Of a DNA stretch of 64,000 nucleotides, positions 23,415 to 35,499 are shown in pieces. The notes below the pieces were generated by a model. That model worked only from the letters and a program-made list of their open reading frames with translations, was not told where the DNA came from and ran no database searches. The stretch spans positions 618,320,476 through 618,384,475 of the forward strand of contig NC_081408.1 in assembly GCF_030272615.1 (NCBI RefSeq). Direction: 5' to 3'. The DNA comes from Cryptomeria japonica (lineage: Eukaryota; Streptophyta; Pinopsida; Cupressales; Cupressaceae). Position numbers and translations under genes: made by a program. Position 1 is the stretch's first letter, and every line of letters starts with the position of its first letter.

Positions 23415-26400
23415 TGTAGTGTCCCTCCTAGACTTGAATTTTGATGGACTTATATAGACATATGGTGGATACTTAGATGATTATTTATGACTATATTGCT
23501 ATCTTAGATGGTATCGTTGATGTTAGTACCCTATGTGGTTTTTTGTTATTTGATATGACTCATCATGTTTGGAGATTCGTGTGATTGATGATGTTGGACA
23601 TACTATATGATAAATGACATTTGAAGATTCTTGTGGATGTTAGTACATAGAATCATCTTGATGGATGGATAGATTTATATGTGATCTTTTTCATGTCGAT
23701 TAAATGATTTATGATGATATGATGGTGCTAACCCTATCTCATGACTATGATTCTATGTGATGTTTTGATGTTATATTGTGTGACTATCTTCGTAAATAGA
23801 GACGATCTCATATCACTCATTGCGAGCATGATATGTCATCACGATTCTCTATCACTTGTCTATTTATTTTGATGTATATACATCATGTATGTTGTTTTAG
23901 TGCTTGATGCAAGTTTGCAAATACTAGACATCGACTCCACTTGGCTTCACAGGTCTGAGTGTGTCTTTATCCCAATGGCAAGTTGTCGGAGATGACATAG
24001 TTTCCCTCACACACTCTACGTCTAAGTTGTGTACCTTGTCGATTGCGCCATGGTGCAAGTTGAGGTTAGAGTCTTGAATTGTGTTCTTTTCTCCTTTGGC
24101 GTAAGTTGATATTTGAGTCTATGTTATCCCTAGTTGGTGATGTGTAATTATTTAATTATTTAATATTTATTTTTTATTAATTAATGTTTGATTATTGATT
24201 TAATTTATTATTTGATTTAATGTTTAATTGAGGTTTAATTATTATTTATTATTTAATTACTTTTATATTAATTGAGTTTTTATATAATGTTGATTAAACG
24301 AGTTTTATATTTATTTTATTTTAGTTTACTTTATTTTATTTTATTTATTTTTACGATGTCTTTTGATTCCTTATTATTATAATTTATTTATGATTATTTA
24401 TTTAATAATTGTTATTTTTAATTAATTGATATTATTTAACCTATGCATTGGTATTTTATTTATGGATGAATGTTATTATTCATGGATATTTATTTAATTT
24501 ATGAGGTGGTTTGTTATATTGTTATTTGTGAATTGTACTTTTACGGGTTGTATGAACCATTATTTAATTATTTGTCTTTTTACTCCCCTCTTTGGTTATT
24601 TGAAATAATATTAATCTACCTACCCTTTTATTTGGTTGGTCGGTTGGGGAGTTAGGTAAATAAAATATATTTATATAATATGTTCCTCGAACTTTGTTAA
24701 AGTAGGTATAATATATGATATAGTAGAATATTTTGATTGGTCAAAATTTTATATAGTTTTGGTTTTGATTTTTGAATATATTCAGCTTCCTATGCATTCA
24801 TGGGGGTTGGAATTTTCAGGAGTTTTTGGAGATTTTGCTTCAGGAGTTTTTGTTTGGATTAGGATGCAATTTGCTTGAAGGTTCTTGCTGGATTTTGGAT
24901 TTGCGTCTTCAGATTTCCCCTTTTTTGCTTCTTTTCTAGGTTCGCTTCATGATTCTCTATACTCAACATTTGAATTTGAAAAGATTGTCTGCAAGTGCCT
25001 TTAGGAAAGATAGCTTGTGGAAATAGGAATTGGATTTTAGTTATTATTGTATATTAATTAAAGGAAAAGGATTGGGGAGCTTTCTTTTAGATTTGTTTTC
25101 AGATTTATTGCATTGGCTGGAAATGGGGCTTTTGAATGTGTTTTATGTGGCTATTAAATCTTTGAGATTTCTTTATGCAATGGTATTTATATTGTGTTGG
25201 CTTGTATTGCCATGTATACCCTATTTCAAGTTCTCTTATTGTTTGTAGACCCTTTGCTATGGTATGCACTTGTTGGATATCTTTGCGAGATATTTTTATG
25301 CATATGATCGTTGATTGTAACCAAATTCTTGGTTTTATGACCTCATTAGGCTTATGTAAACCCTAGTCTATTTTTATGTTGGTCCTTTAAATTTCTGGGT
25401 CAGTTTTAGACCTTGACTGTACCTCTGCCCAAATCTGGATGTGATTAATTGCTTCAAGTTTCCATTTATCAAGAGTTACATTTATGTGACAAAAGCGCTA
25501 CAGGAAGTTCAGATAGTTCCTATCGCAATTTTCTAAAGTTCCTAGTTTTCATTTCATGGTCTGATTTTCACTCCAGAGGCTTGATTTTTCATATTTGATG
25601 TTCTTGGGTACTGCTCTCTGATTTTGTGGTGTGTTTGAATCCTTTTTGTGCTTCAACAAGTATTTTGCCCTTGTCTGTTGAGGTTTGCAAAGTTTCTCCA
25701 GCAAGATGTATGCATTCCTTGCTATTGAGGATGAATTTATGCAGCTCTAGCAAGATAGTTTGTTGTGCCTCATTATTGAGGACTATGTGATATCATTTGA
25801 TTCATATTGTTTCCCTATTTATGTGTTAGTATCACTTTTGAGGATGTATTCATTGTTGCATTATGATGCTTTGGTCTTACGACATAAATCTTGTTATATG
25901 GCATTTGTATGAATGTGCATAAGTTATCCTTTATGATTTAGTTTGTATGAGATTTGTGATGGAATTTTGGATGCTTCCCATGTTGAGTTTCATGTTATTG
26001 TAAGATGTATTTTGTTATAATTTTACCCTATGGTATTGGTCCATGTTTAGGAGAGTGGGCTCTTGCATGTGTTGGACCTAGGTTATGAGCATTAGATCTC
26101 TAGGAAGGGAGTCTAGACCTATGGATCCACATGAAGAGTTTACGGTTTAATTAGCAAGTGATAACAATGTAAATAATTGATTAGTGGGATGGGTATTTAG
26201 GAATTCACCTAATCAAGATAAAGAATATGTTGTTGTATGCCCCAACTGGATGGACCCAACAAGATGGTTTGGGATCCTATATTGGGAAGACCGTTGGAGC
26301 AGTAACTCGATATCCCTTGAGTGACTCAAAGGTGGAGACAAATGCCACATGAGGTTAGCATGTGATGACATTGTACCCCACATGTGTCCACCATCCATAA

Positions 26401-27664
26401 GCCTTGATTTGTTGATTGTGCCTCTAGCAGTTGATTGCTTTGATTTATCCATGTGATGCATTTTGATGTTGTACTCCTATGTTGCATTATTGTGATGACT
26501 TGTTATATCCTCTAGTTGTTAGGTGTCAAATTAGGTATTGAGGGTTAGTTGGAACCTTATGTCATCTCCTAGCATGGAGGGTGGTTCCTATTTGGTTCCA
26601 CATAGTTGGGTGGTTTGATGCCTTCTTCGATTGGGATATTCTTCTTGGATGCTAGCATGCATGGATTGGATTCTTAGATTCTTCATCATGTTATTTTTCT
26701 TGGAGCTGATCTTTATGTACTCGGTAAAGAGGACAATGTATTATAATGATTTATATTTTTAGAAGAGATCATGTATTCCTATTCTATGTATTTGTGAAAG
26801 AAAGCATGTGCCCTTATGTTATGTATCTTCTTATGATGTAATTAAAAGGGATATGATGTAATAGTTAGGCGAATTTCATATGGTATAATCATCAATTTTT
26901 TAGTTAAACCTTTATGTGATGTTAGATCATAATTCTATGAGAAAGAGAGATTTTTGTACTTGCATTGTGTTGATATTGTATGAGGAATTGTATGTGTAAT
27001 CTTATGGGAAATTAAGTTGGAAGGATAGTAGTTGCTATTATAGCCTTTGTTTAAAGTAATGAAAATCCTCATTGTAAGGGATTATGTTGTTTAGTTAATT
27101 GAGATAGTTATCTTGAGTTATGTAATGAAGCTTTAAGGATTCTCTAGTTTTGTCTAAGAGAATGGCTATAATACTTATGTTGTTGTTATAATGAATTAAA
27201 GAATGATTATTAGTAGTATTTGATTTGATGTTTCTTAAGAAATATAAAGAATATGGTAAGTGATTAAATTATGCTATGTGATTGAATTAAGTCTACAAGT
27301 TAATAAAATTGATGTAGTTGAATGAAAAGTGAATGGATAGGTTGGAAGTTATATTATGATGTTTAAAATGGTTATGTAATGTGTCGGTTTATGTCAAGTA
27401 GTGACGTTGAGATACCCTAGGGAATGGATTTGCATTGTATGGTCTAATTATGGAATTAATTTAACAATTGAATGCATATTTCTCTTTCGTATTATAGTTT
27501 CATGGTTATGATCGTTTATTTCATGCATATAGTAGTGATTTAAGCAAGAAATGTATATTCTAGATGTTATGTTAACATTGTAGTGAAGATTAACTCAAAA
27601 GAATAGAAAAAAATTAATAGTAGATTTTGGTTTATTTCTCTAGGGTATTTTGGCAAGCATTGCA
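23415..27664 (+). repeat. 5' LTR of the Ty3 element (4,250 bp)
   Basis: It is colinear with 51678-55736 plus 62302-62448. The length is unusually large for an LTR. Short open frames inside (for example 24470-24655 and 25030-25366) show no domain and are only partly kept in the partner LTR, so I treat the LTR as non-coding. Confidence 0.93.
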
Positions 27665-27666
27665 TC

Positions 27667-27680
27667 TGGTATTAGAGCCC
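27667..27680 (+). promoter_or_regulatory. Primer binding site, Ty3 element
   Basis: TGGTATTAGAGCCC lies 2 bp after the LTR. It is an initiator-Met primer site with one C-to-T change. Confidence 0.88.
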
Positions 27681-27839
27681 ATGTTCATAAACTCGGTACT
27701 CTAGTTTCATATGATCCCATTGTGAGATTTAGCACATTAGCATGGGATAGCCCAACAATTTATCCCCACTTGTTACTATTTTGCATTAGTTTCCCTAGAT
27801 TCTTTCTTATAATATCTTTTTGTGCCTTGGTTAGACAAG

Positions 27840-29046
27840 ATGCCTGCTAGAGGTAGAGGTTGTGGCCATGGTCATGATGGTTGTATGGGTACTCATTGAA
27901 ATACCCATCCCAAGGGTTCTGCAGAGTCACACCATGAGGAGCAGCAACAAGAGAAGGAGCAGCGAGGTGGTGATGCGATTCCTCAGTTGGTTACTGCACT
28001 TTAGAATCTTCTTGAGTGTTTAGGACCAGGGCAAGAGGAGAATCATTAGGAGGAGTCTCATCCTTCTGGATAAGAGGATAGAGCTGAGTATCAAGAGCAT
28101 GAGAGGGAGTGTTCACACTCACTTCATAGGAGAGAAAATACTATGGTGGATCAGGATATGGTTGCGGCTGGACATATGAGAGATCTCCTTAGGTCTCATC
28201 CCCCTACTTTTGATGGTTCTGGTAGTGGATTGGAGGTGGAGACTTGGTTTCTTGATTATGTAGGTGTTTTTCCATGCATTCGTATGGTAGTAACACCAAG
28301 GATAGGTGTGCGATTATGCATCCCTGAGATTTTGCTTCCACTTGGTGGCATACAGAGGAGTAGAAGCTCCAGTTGGATATTGCGACAGTATCATGGGAGT
28401 TGTTCCTTGAGTGTTTCCGTGCATGTTTCTTGTCGGATCTTTGGAGATAACGTAGGGCTAACGAGTTCTACAATTTGAGGTAGCGGAACATGATAGTGGA
28501 GTAGTATGAGAAGAGATTCTTTGAGCTTAGGTAGTATTCTGGGATAGTGGATGATGATGTGATGCTTGTGCAACATTTTGTTAGAGGTCTTAATGACCGC
28601 ATCGATGGTGATGTTCAGGTTCTTGAGCCCAATTCTATAGAGATAGCTATGGAGAATGCATGACTGATTGAGGAGAAGTTGTCTATGTCAATGCTCCAAC
28701 TATAGGAGTAGATGTGAGAGGTGCTCAGTCACAGGGTTTAGGTTTTGCTAGGAGTCGTCTTTCGGCTTTCAAGAGTAGACAATGAGCTTGGAAGAAGTTC
28801 ACATAGAGTCAGAGTATTTCTTGAGGTGCTAGATCTCAGTAGGACAAAGATCGTGGTAGGCAACATGATAGGTGATTGGTTCCCTCCCAACCAATGCAGA
28901 GTTTTCAGTAGTCCAGTAGAGGTAGTGTGCAATAGTCTTTTGCCCCTCCAATTGCTCGAGGTTTCACTAGAGGGAGTTGTTTCACATGTGGACAGTTAGG
29001 TCATTATGTCTATCATTTCCCACATATATCTACACAGATGTCAGGA
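27840..29046 (+). pseudogene. Ty3 gag
   Basis: The start ATG at 27840 gives a basic G/R-rich N-terminus (MPARGRG), then a Q/E-rich strip. The gag core follows: LLRSHPPTFDGSGSGLEVE, a frameshift near 28260, then FASTWW- and NMIVEQYEKRFFEL-type blocks and VQHFVRGLNDRIDGDVQ. The zinc knuckle near 28980-29020 reads CFTCGQLGHYVYHF, so the final Cys is Phe. Stops at several places show decay. Confidence 0.85.
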
Positions 29047-29049
29047 TAG

Positions 29050-30708
29050 ATGCTAACAACTTTAGAGCCTATAGTTGGTGATGTTGGTAGATCCCATCAT
29101 GTCTTTGCGATAGTTGATAACTGTCAAGTCGAGCATCAGGGCACCGTTGTTGAGACTATAGGTGAGATAGGTGGTATCTCTTGCTCAATATTGTTTGACT
29201 CTGGTGCTTCTGATTCTTTTATTTCTCCTTCTTTAGTAGAGATGTGGACTTTCTATGGAAAAGTAGGCTGATAGATGGCAGGTTGAATTGGCCACAGGAT
29301 CCAAGGTGGCTGTGGATTCCCTTCTGCATGGTTGTGTTTTCGATTTGAGTGTGCTCTCTACCATGGTGGATCTTTGTGTCTTATCTTTGGGATTCTATGG
29401 AGTGGTGTTAGGTATGGATTGGCTTGAGTCACATCAGACTACGATTGACTATTGAGGTAAGAGAGTGCAATGCTTGGATGATAGCGAGAAGAGTGTGGAG
29501 GTAGTAGGCATTCAGTGACCTATTTCTATTCGCATGAATTTCGTGATGCCAATGAAGCGTTGTGTACACAAAGGTTGTCATTTTTTTACAGTTAGAGGAT
29601 GAGTTGGATGAGGGTGAGAATCGAGATGATGTCTTTGTTTGTCACCCTATTTTGGAGGAGTTCTTATATGTGTTCCCTAGTTAGATTCTAGGTATGTTGC
29701 CTAAGCGTGACATTGATTTCAAGATAGATTTGATTCCACGAGAAGAGCCTATATCTAAGACTCCCTATCAGAGGACCACTCAAGAGTTGGGTGAGTTGAG
29801 ACTGCAACTAGAGGAGTTGTTGGTGAAGGGATTCATTTGACCTAGTGTTTCACCTTGGGGTGCACCAGCATTGTTTGTGAAGAAGAAGGATGGGTCTCTT
29901 CAGTTGTGCATTGATTATAGATAGTTGAATAAGGTGACGGTGAATAACCATTATCCTTTCCCAAGGATTGATGATTTGTTCGATCAAATTAAGGATGTGA
30001 AGGTCCTTTCTAAGATAGACCTCAAGTCTGGGTATCATCAGTTGGGGATTCATAAGGTAGACATCCATCGTATAGCTTTTCGCATGAGGTATGGTCATTA
30101 TGAGTTTACAGTGGTTCCTTTTGGGTTGACGAATGCTCCATTGGTTTTCATGAGTTTGATGAATGGAGTGTTCAGGACTTATCTCAACAAATTTGTTCTT
30201 GTATTTCTAGATGACATTTTGATTTATTAAAGGATAGAGGAGGAGCATGGGGAGCATATGCAGCAAATTTCATAGTGTCTCTATGAGAATCAGTTGTACG
30301 CCAATGCAGTGAAGTGCGAGTTCTATTAGTCTGAGGTGAAATATCATGGTCATGTTATTTTGAGAGAGGGTATCGCAGTTGATCCATATAAGATTTAGGC
30401 AATTGTGAATTGGTTGGCACCCACCAATGTGGGTGAGGTTCATAGCTCCATGGGTCTTGTAGGCTATTATTGGTGGTTTGTTCATGATTTCTCCAAGATC
30501 GCTCATCCTATTACTTCTCTTCAGAGGAAAGGGAAGAAGTTCATTTTGGTAGAGCGATGTGAGACTGTTTCAAATTCTTAAGGAGCGTTTGACCAGTGCA
30601 CCTATCTTAGCATTTCTAGATCCTTTGGGTGATTTGGTAGTATGTATAGATTCTTCTTTGGAGGGTCTTAGAGAAGTTCTCATGGAGGATGGACATGTGA
30701 TTGCTTAT
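29050..30708 (+). pseudogene. Ty3 protease, reverse transcriptase and start of RNase H
   Basis: The protease active site ILFDSGASDSFISPSLVE is intact at about 29190-29240. Reverse transcriptase (29700-30240) shows [53 protein letters not shown] and the catalytic FLDDILIY, directly followed by a TAA. RNase H starts at about 30610 (ILAFLDPLGDLVVCIDSS) and stops at the Copia-3 insertion after GHVIAY. It continues at 37397 in a matching frame. Stops and frameshifts are scattered through the region. Confidence 0.92.
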
Positions 30709-31157
30709 TGTAGGATTTTGCCAAGATCAAGGGCACAATGAAAAGCATAAAAAGAGACAATAGAATGACAAGAACAAACTGTATTCTCATCAATATGCAA
30801 ATGATCAACTGGATTAACCAATACAATGAATATAGGCCTGCTTATATAGGCAAGGCCATATGGATGTATGAGCACACAAATATGACATGTGGCTCAATGA
30901 GAAACAAGGGTAGGTAAGAAATACTAGGGGTAGGTAGGAGAAATAATATAATATTCCACAAGAGGTGGATGACCCACCGAATGTGGAGTGTAACAGCAAA
31001 ATAAAACCACAAAAGGTGGAATTTCTCCTACAAGCTCTATCCCTATGTGCACACTTCCCTAAGTGTCTCAAATCCAAACTACAAAGAGATGCATTATCCT
31101 AAGTTAACTTAAGTAAAGTGTAATAATATCCAAAATGAATATTTATTTACACCAACA
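30709..31157 (-). repeat. 3' LTR of Copia-3
   Basis: This 449-bp LTR runs from tgtaggattttgcc to ttacaccaaca and is near-identical to 36948-37396. Confidence 0.96.
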
Positions 31158-31168
31158 CCCCCCCTTAA
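31158..31168 (-). promoter_or_regulatory. Polypurine tract, Copia-3
   Basis: A C run on the plus strand (ccccccctt) reads as aaggggggg on the minus strand, directly next to the 3' LTR. Confidence 0.75.
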
Positions 31169-31489
31169 GTGCAACTTAGGGGAATGAAGACTCAAGTCAA
31201 CAATGCAAGATGGGTCCCGGCTACTAGGCCATGATAGGTACCCATGTACAATATGAAAATGCAAGCAAAACTATGCAATGCAATCTCTCACAAACGGAGA
31301 AAGGGAGAAAACCCAGTGGGAAAAAACTCCCCCCCAAAAGAGAGATGAATGTACAAAATACTCTCAAAGAAGAAGGACAAAACCTCAAAGAGGAAAAAGT
31401 CCCCCCCATAAGAGAGGAAGGAGAAGTCAGCTGACCCCCCTAATGACACATCTCACACCCCCAAGAGAGCTCACAACTGCTAGAACTTA

Positions 31490-33355
31490 CTCTCGGTGAA
31501 AGGTTTGGTGAATATGTCAGCAACCTGCTTTGTTGTAGGACAATACTGCAAATCAATGACCTGCTCCTAGATGAGCTCTCAGATATAGTGCATATGGATC
31601 TCAATGTGTTTGGTCCACTGGTGCTGGACCGGGTTCTTTGAGATTGCAATAGCACTCTGATTGTTGCAATGTAGAACTGTCGGCCGTGGAGTGGTGAATC
31701 CAAACTCTGTGAGGATCTGCTGGAGCCAAATGGTCTCAGTCGCTGCATTAATAGCGCCTCGATACTCAGCCTTAGTCGAAGAGAGAGCAATAGCATGTTG
31801 CTTCTTGCTCTGCCAACAAATGGGGCCCAAACTAAGGTGAAAACTGTAACCAGAGGTAGACTTACGATCATCAAGATCGCCAGCCCAATCGGAGTCTATG
31901 TAACCAACCAGGTGAAGTCCTATGCCTGCTACATAGTGAATCCCATAGTGATGTGTACCCTAGATGTAATGAAGGATGCGTTTGGCGGCTTTCCAATGAA
32001 GCTCATGTGGTTCCTACATGAAGTGGGAAACGATGCCAACTGAAAATGAAATATTAGGGCGTGTATGAGTCAAGTAGATGAGACTACCCACAAGCTGATG
32101 ATACAAAGTGGCATCAACTGGTGGAGAAGAACACTGAGCCTCAAGCTTGACTCCTGAAAGAAAGGGAGTTGAAGTAGGCTTACAATCAGCCATATGAAAG
32201 TGTGCAAGTAGATCAAGAGCATACTTGGACTGCGATAGTGTAATCCTGGAAGGTGACTGTGAAATCTCTATCCCGAGAAAGTAGTGCAAAAGACCCAAGT
32301 CAGTCATAGCAAATCTATCATGCAAGGCAGATTTGACCCTGCTAATGATGGATGAAGCACTCCCTATAATGATCAAGTCATCAACATAGAGCACAAGTAT
32401 CAAGTGAGAGTCATCCTGTTGCAAAATGTAGACATTCGGATCGGAATGACACCTGGTGAACCCTGCGGAGAGAAGAAAGGAATCCATCTTGGCATACCAA
32501 GCCCTGGGGGCCTGCTTAAGGCCATAGAGAGATTTCCTTAGTCTGCAAACCAAGGAAGTATCCTGGATGAAACCTTGTGGCTGCTCCATATAAATCTCCT
32601 CATCAAGATCACCATGAAGAAAAGCACTCTTCACATCCATCTGATGTACAGCCCAACCATGAGCTGTAGCAATAGCAAGTGTCAAACGAATGGAGTTCAT
32701 CTTGGCTACAGGTGCAAAGGTCTTAGTATAGTCAACACCTGCAACCTGTGAGAAACCTTTCATAACAAGCTGAGCCTTATACTTATCCACACTACCATCC
32801 ACTGCAAACTTGGTCTGATAGATCCACTTACATCGAACCATATTTCTCCCCTTAGGGAGATGGACTAGATCCCAGGTGTTGTTCCTCATCAAGGAACTAT
32901 ACTCTTCCTCCATAGCGTGGTCCCACTCAGGAACCCCTGATGCTTCCCTAAATGTCTGTGGATCGGAAGCGGTAGCAATGAATGCATGTGGAAGATCCTG
33001 ATGCTATGATCGAGTTCTCTGTGTATCTGAAGGATCCCCAACAAGAGAACCCACAGACTCAAGTGTCTGTCGAGCCCAACGAGGTCTAGGTGGAGGTGGA
33101 GAATGAGGCTCCTCGACTTCAAGTGGACCCTGCAGAGGTGTAACCCTGCAAGTCGGAGTTGAAGGAGTCTCATCATCTGAATCACTAACATCACTATCCA
33201 CAATGGAGGAAGGTGGAGGAGGTAGAGAGGCTAAGCTAGGAGAGCTTTCCTCAAAGTGAACACTCCTCTCAATGAACACCTCATGTGTCTCTAGATCCAT
33301 CAATCTGTATGCCTTAACACCCTCAGGATATCCAACAAATATGCAAGGTCGACTC
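31490..33355 (-). pseudogene. Copia-3 reverse transcriptase and RNase H
   Basis: This continues the integrase frame with stops but no frameshift. After a linker (ETHEVFIERSVHFEE, then a P/S/D-rich strip, 33303-33004), RT (32913-32014) shows YSSLMRNNTWDLVHLPKGR, KCKWIYQTKF-like residues, motif [33 protein letters not shown] and the intact catalytic YVDDLIIIGS. RNase H (about 31960-31500) carries DSDWAGDLDDRKSTSG, SKKQHAIALSSTKAEYR, LHCNNQSAIAISKNPVQH and a final ADIFTKPF. TAG stops lie at about 33352, 33001 and 31576. Confidence 0.94.
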
Positions 33356-34020
33356 TATGGTTCCAATGCCTTGCATTTCTGCGGAGGTATGCAAGCCCAT
33401 GCTGGACACCCAAAGACTCTGAAATGTCTCACAATTGGTTTCCTACTAGCCCAAGCCTCAAAAGGAGTAATACCCTGCAAAGCTTTGTGAGGAACCCAAT
33501 TCTGGATGTGTGTGGCACAATTCATAGCCTCTGCCCAAAAGGCGAGATCAAGATAACGTGCATGTATCATACAACTAGCCATTTCTTTGAGAGTTCTATT
33601 CTTGCGTTCTGCAACCCTGTTCTGCTGTGGAGTGTATGCAATAGAATGCTGAAGATCAATCCCCTCAAATGTATAAAAATCCTCAAGTCTTTTGTTCACA
33701 TATTCCCTTCCATTATCTGTGCGAAGAATCTTGACCACTTTCCCTGATTGATTCTCCACACGAGTCTTGAAGTCCTGAAATCTATCAAATACTTCACTCT
33801 TATGAATAAGAAAGTAGACCCAAGTGAAGCGAGAGTAGTCATCAATGAAGGTGAGAACATAGTAGGCCTTACTAAATGAAGGTGCTGGAAATGGACCTGC
33901 TACATTGCTGTGAACAAGTTGAAGAACTTCCAAAGCTCTCCAAGCTTTCCCCTTATCAAACTTCTCTTCGGGATGCTTGCCCATGGAACAACCTGAACAT
34001 ACACCCTCTAAAAAACTGAT
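33356..34020 (-). pseudogene. Copia-3 integrase
   Basis: A single TGA near 34019 separates it from the gag frame. VCSGCSMGKHPEEKF gives the last two Cys of the HHCC finger. In the core the first catalytic Asp is replaced by Asn (LVHSNVAGPF), while LRTDNGREYV and RVAERKNRTL keep the second Asp and the Glu. The C-terminal part is FWAEAMNCATHIQNW and FGCPAWACIPPQK. The Asp-to-Asn change is consistent with a single G-to-A transition. Confidence 0.92.
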
Positions 34021-35495
34021 TCAAGGTAGACCTGTGACCATGTCTTTAGTGCTGAGCTGCTGAAGATAGCGGTAGTTGAGGTGACCAAACCGCTCATGCC
34101 ATAGCTTACTTTCTGAATTTGAATGAGTAAGAAAGGCCCTAGAAGGTGAACTTGGCACAAAGTGGGAGAATGAATAAAGCCTTGAGTTGTCATTGACTTG
34201 TCCCACTGCTACCAAGGCATCATCATCAAGTTCCTTTACCACAACTGAATCTGGTGTAAACTCAACCTTTTTCCCATTCCCATAGTGAGTGATTTGGTAG
34301 ATGGAGAGAAGGTTGGTAGACAAGTTAGGAACATAGAGAACATTCTCAAATGTTCCATCATCCATGTCAACTAAACCTTTCCCTTCAACCTCTACTTGTG
34401 TATCATCACCTATGTAAATGTGAGGTACCTTAGATGGCTCCAATGAAGAAAATTGCTCCTTTGTAGAACCCATGTGATATGAAGCACCCGAGTTAAGTAT
34501 CCATTGTTGTGAAGAACCTGTTGTAGCCACAAATGCTTGCCCTTTTCCCTTAGATTGTGAGGAAGAGGAAGGAGATGAGTCCTTCTTTGTGTAGGCGGAT
34601 GGCAAGTTGATGTTGTTTTTCTTAAGAAGATTAGTTAACTCATCAACTTGCTTTGCGTGGCATCGATGCTCATCATGACCATACTTCTTGCAATATGCAC
34701 AAGTTGGTTTATCCTTCTTAGGTGGTGTCCCCTTCTTGGAAGAGGATAAAAAATTGCCTTGGGATGGAGAGGATGATTGTCCTTTTTCCTGGTGTGGCTT
34801 AGACTGAGAGTGCTTCTTCTTCTTGTTGGAATCTTTGCCTTGACTTCCTTGATTCCCTTGATTAGCCACCAAAGCTTTGGACTTTGAAGACTTGAGAAGC
34901 CCCATGTTCAACAACTTAGATTGTTCCAATATCAACATTTCTGTGAAAGCGTCAAATGAAGGCATAACATAGGAGCTCCCCACTATCAAACGATGAGTTT
35001 GGAAGCTGGACACAAATGCTGCATATTTTGGTGCAAGCTTGTCCAACAAGTTGAATATCAACTGAGCATCCTTTTTGTCAATTCCACAATCCTTAAGCTT
35101 TGCTCTTAGCTCATTTGCTTTGGTGACATAATCTTGGATTGTATCAAAACTCTTGGGATCCAAGTTGGTGAGCTCATTGTCAATCTGATAGCCTCTGATT
35201 TCATCAACTTGACCATACAATTTCTGAAACATATCCCAAGCCTTTTTGATTGTTTTACACTTCTCAATGTGAAAAATGAGGTCATCTGATACATACTTGC
35301 GCAAAGTTCCAAGAGCCATGCAATTCTTTGTGAGCCATTCTAATTGAGCATTTGGATCAGCCTTAGGATCAGGTGGTGCTATTATTGTTCCATCTATGTA
35401 ATGTGTGAGACCCTTTTCCATTAATTTACTCCATACTTTAATTTTCCATGATGCATAATTATGTGGAGTTAAAGGTGAAAAATTTATTAGGACTC
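34021..35495 (-). pseudogene. Copia-3 gag, protease and pre-integrase
   Basis: The open frame from 35421 begins MEKGLTHYIDGTIIAPPD. Residues readable just upstream (NYASWKIKVWSKL) show that the true Gag start lies near 35495, separated by a small indel or stop. The gag domain includes IEKCKTIKKAWDMFQKLYG and KSFDTIQDYVTKANELRAKL. The zinc knuckle CAYCKKYGHDEHRC is intact at about 34715-34674. The protease active site reads WILNSGASYHM, with Asp replaced by Asn. The pre-integrase region KLWHERFGHLNYRYLQQL follows. About 466 codons are open. Confidence 0.94.
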
Positions 35496-35499
35496 ATTG

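Noticed and set aside
24470-25366. Several short open frames inside the Ty3 5' LTR
   Set aside because: Only partly preserved in the partner LTR (one at 53472-53660 is similar because the LTRs are homologous) and without domain features.
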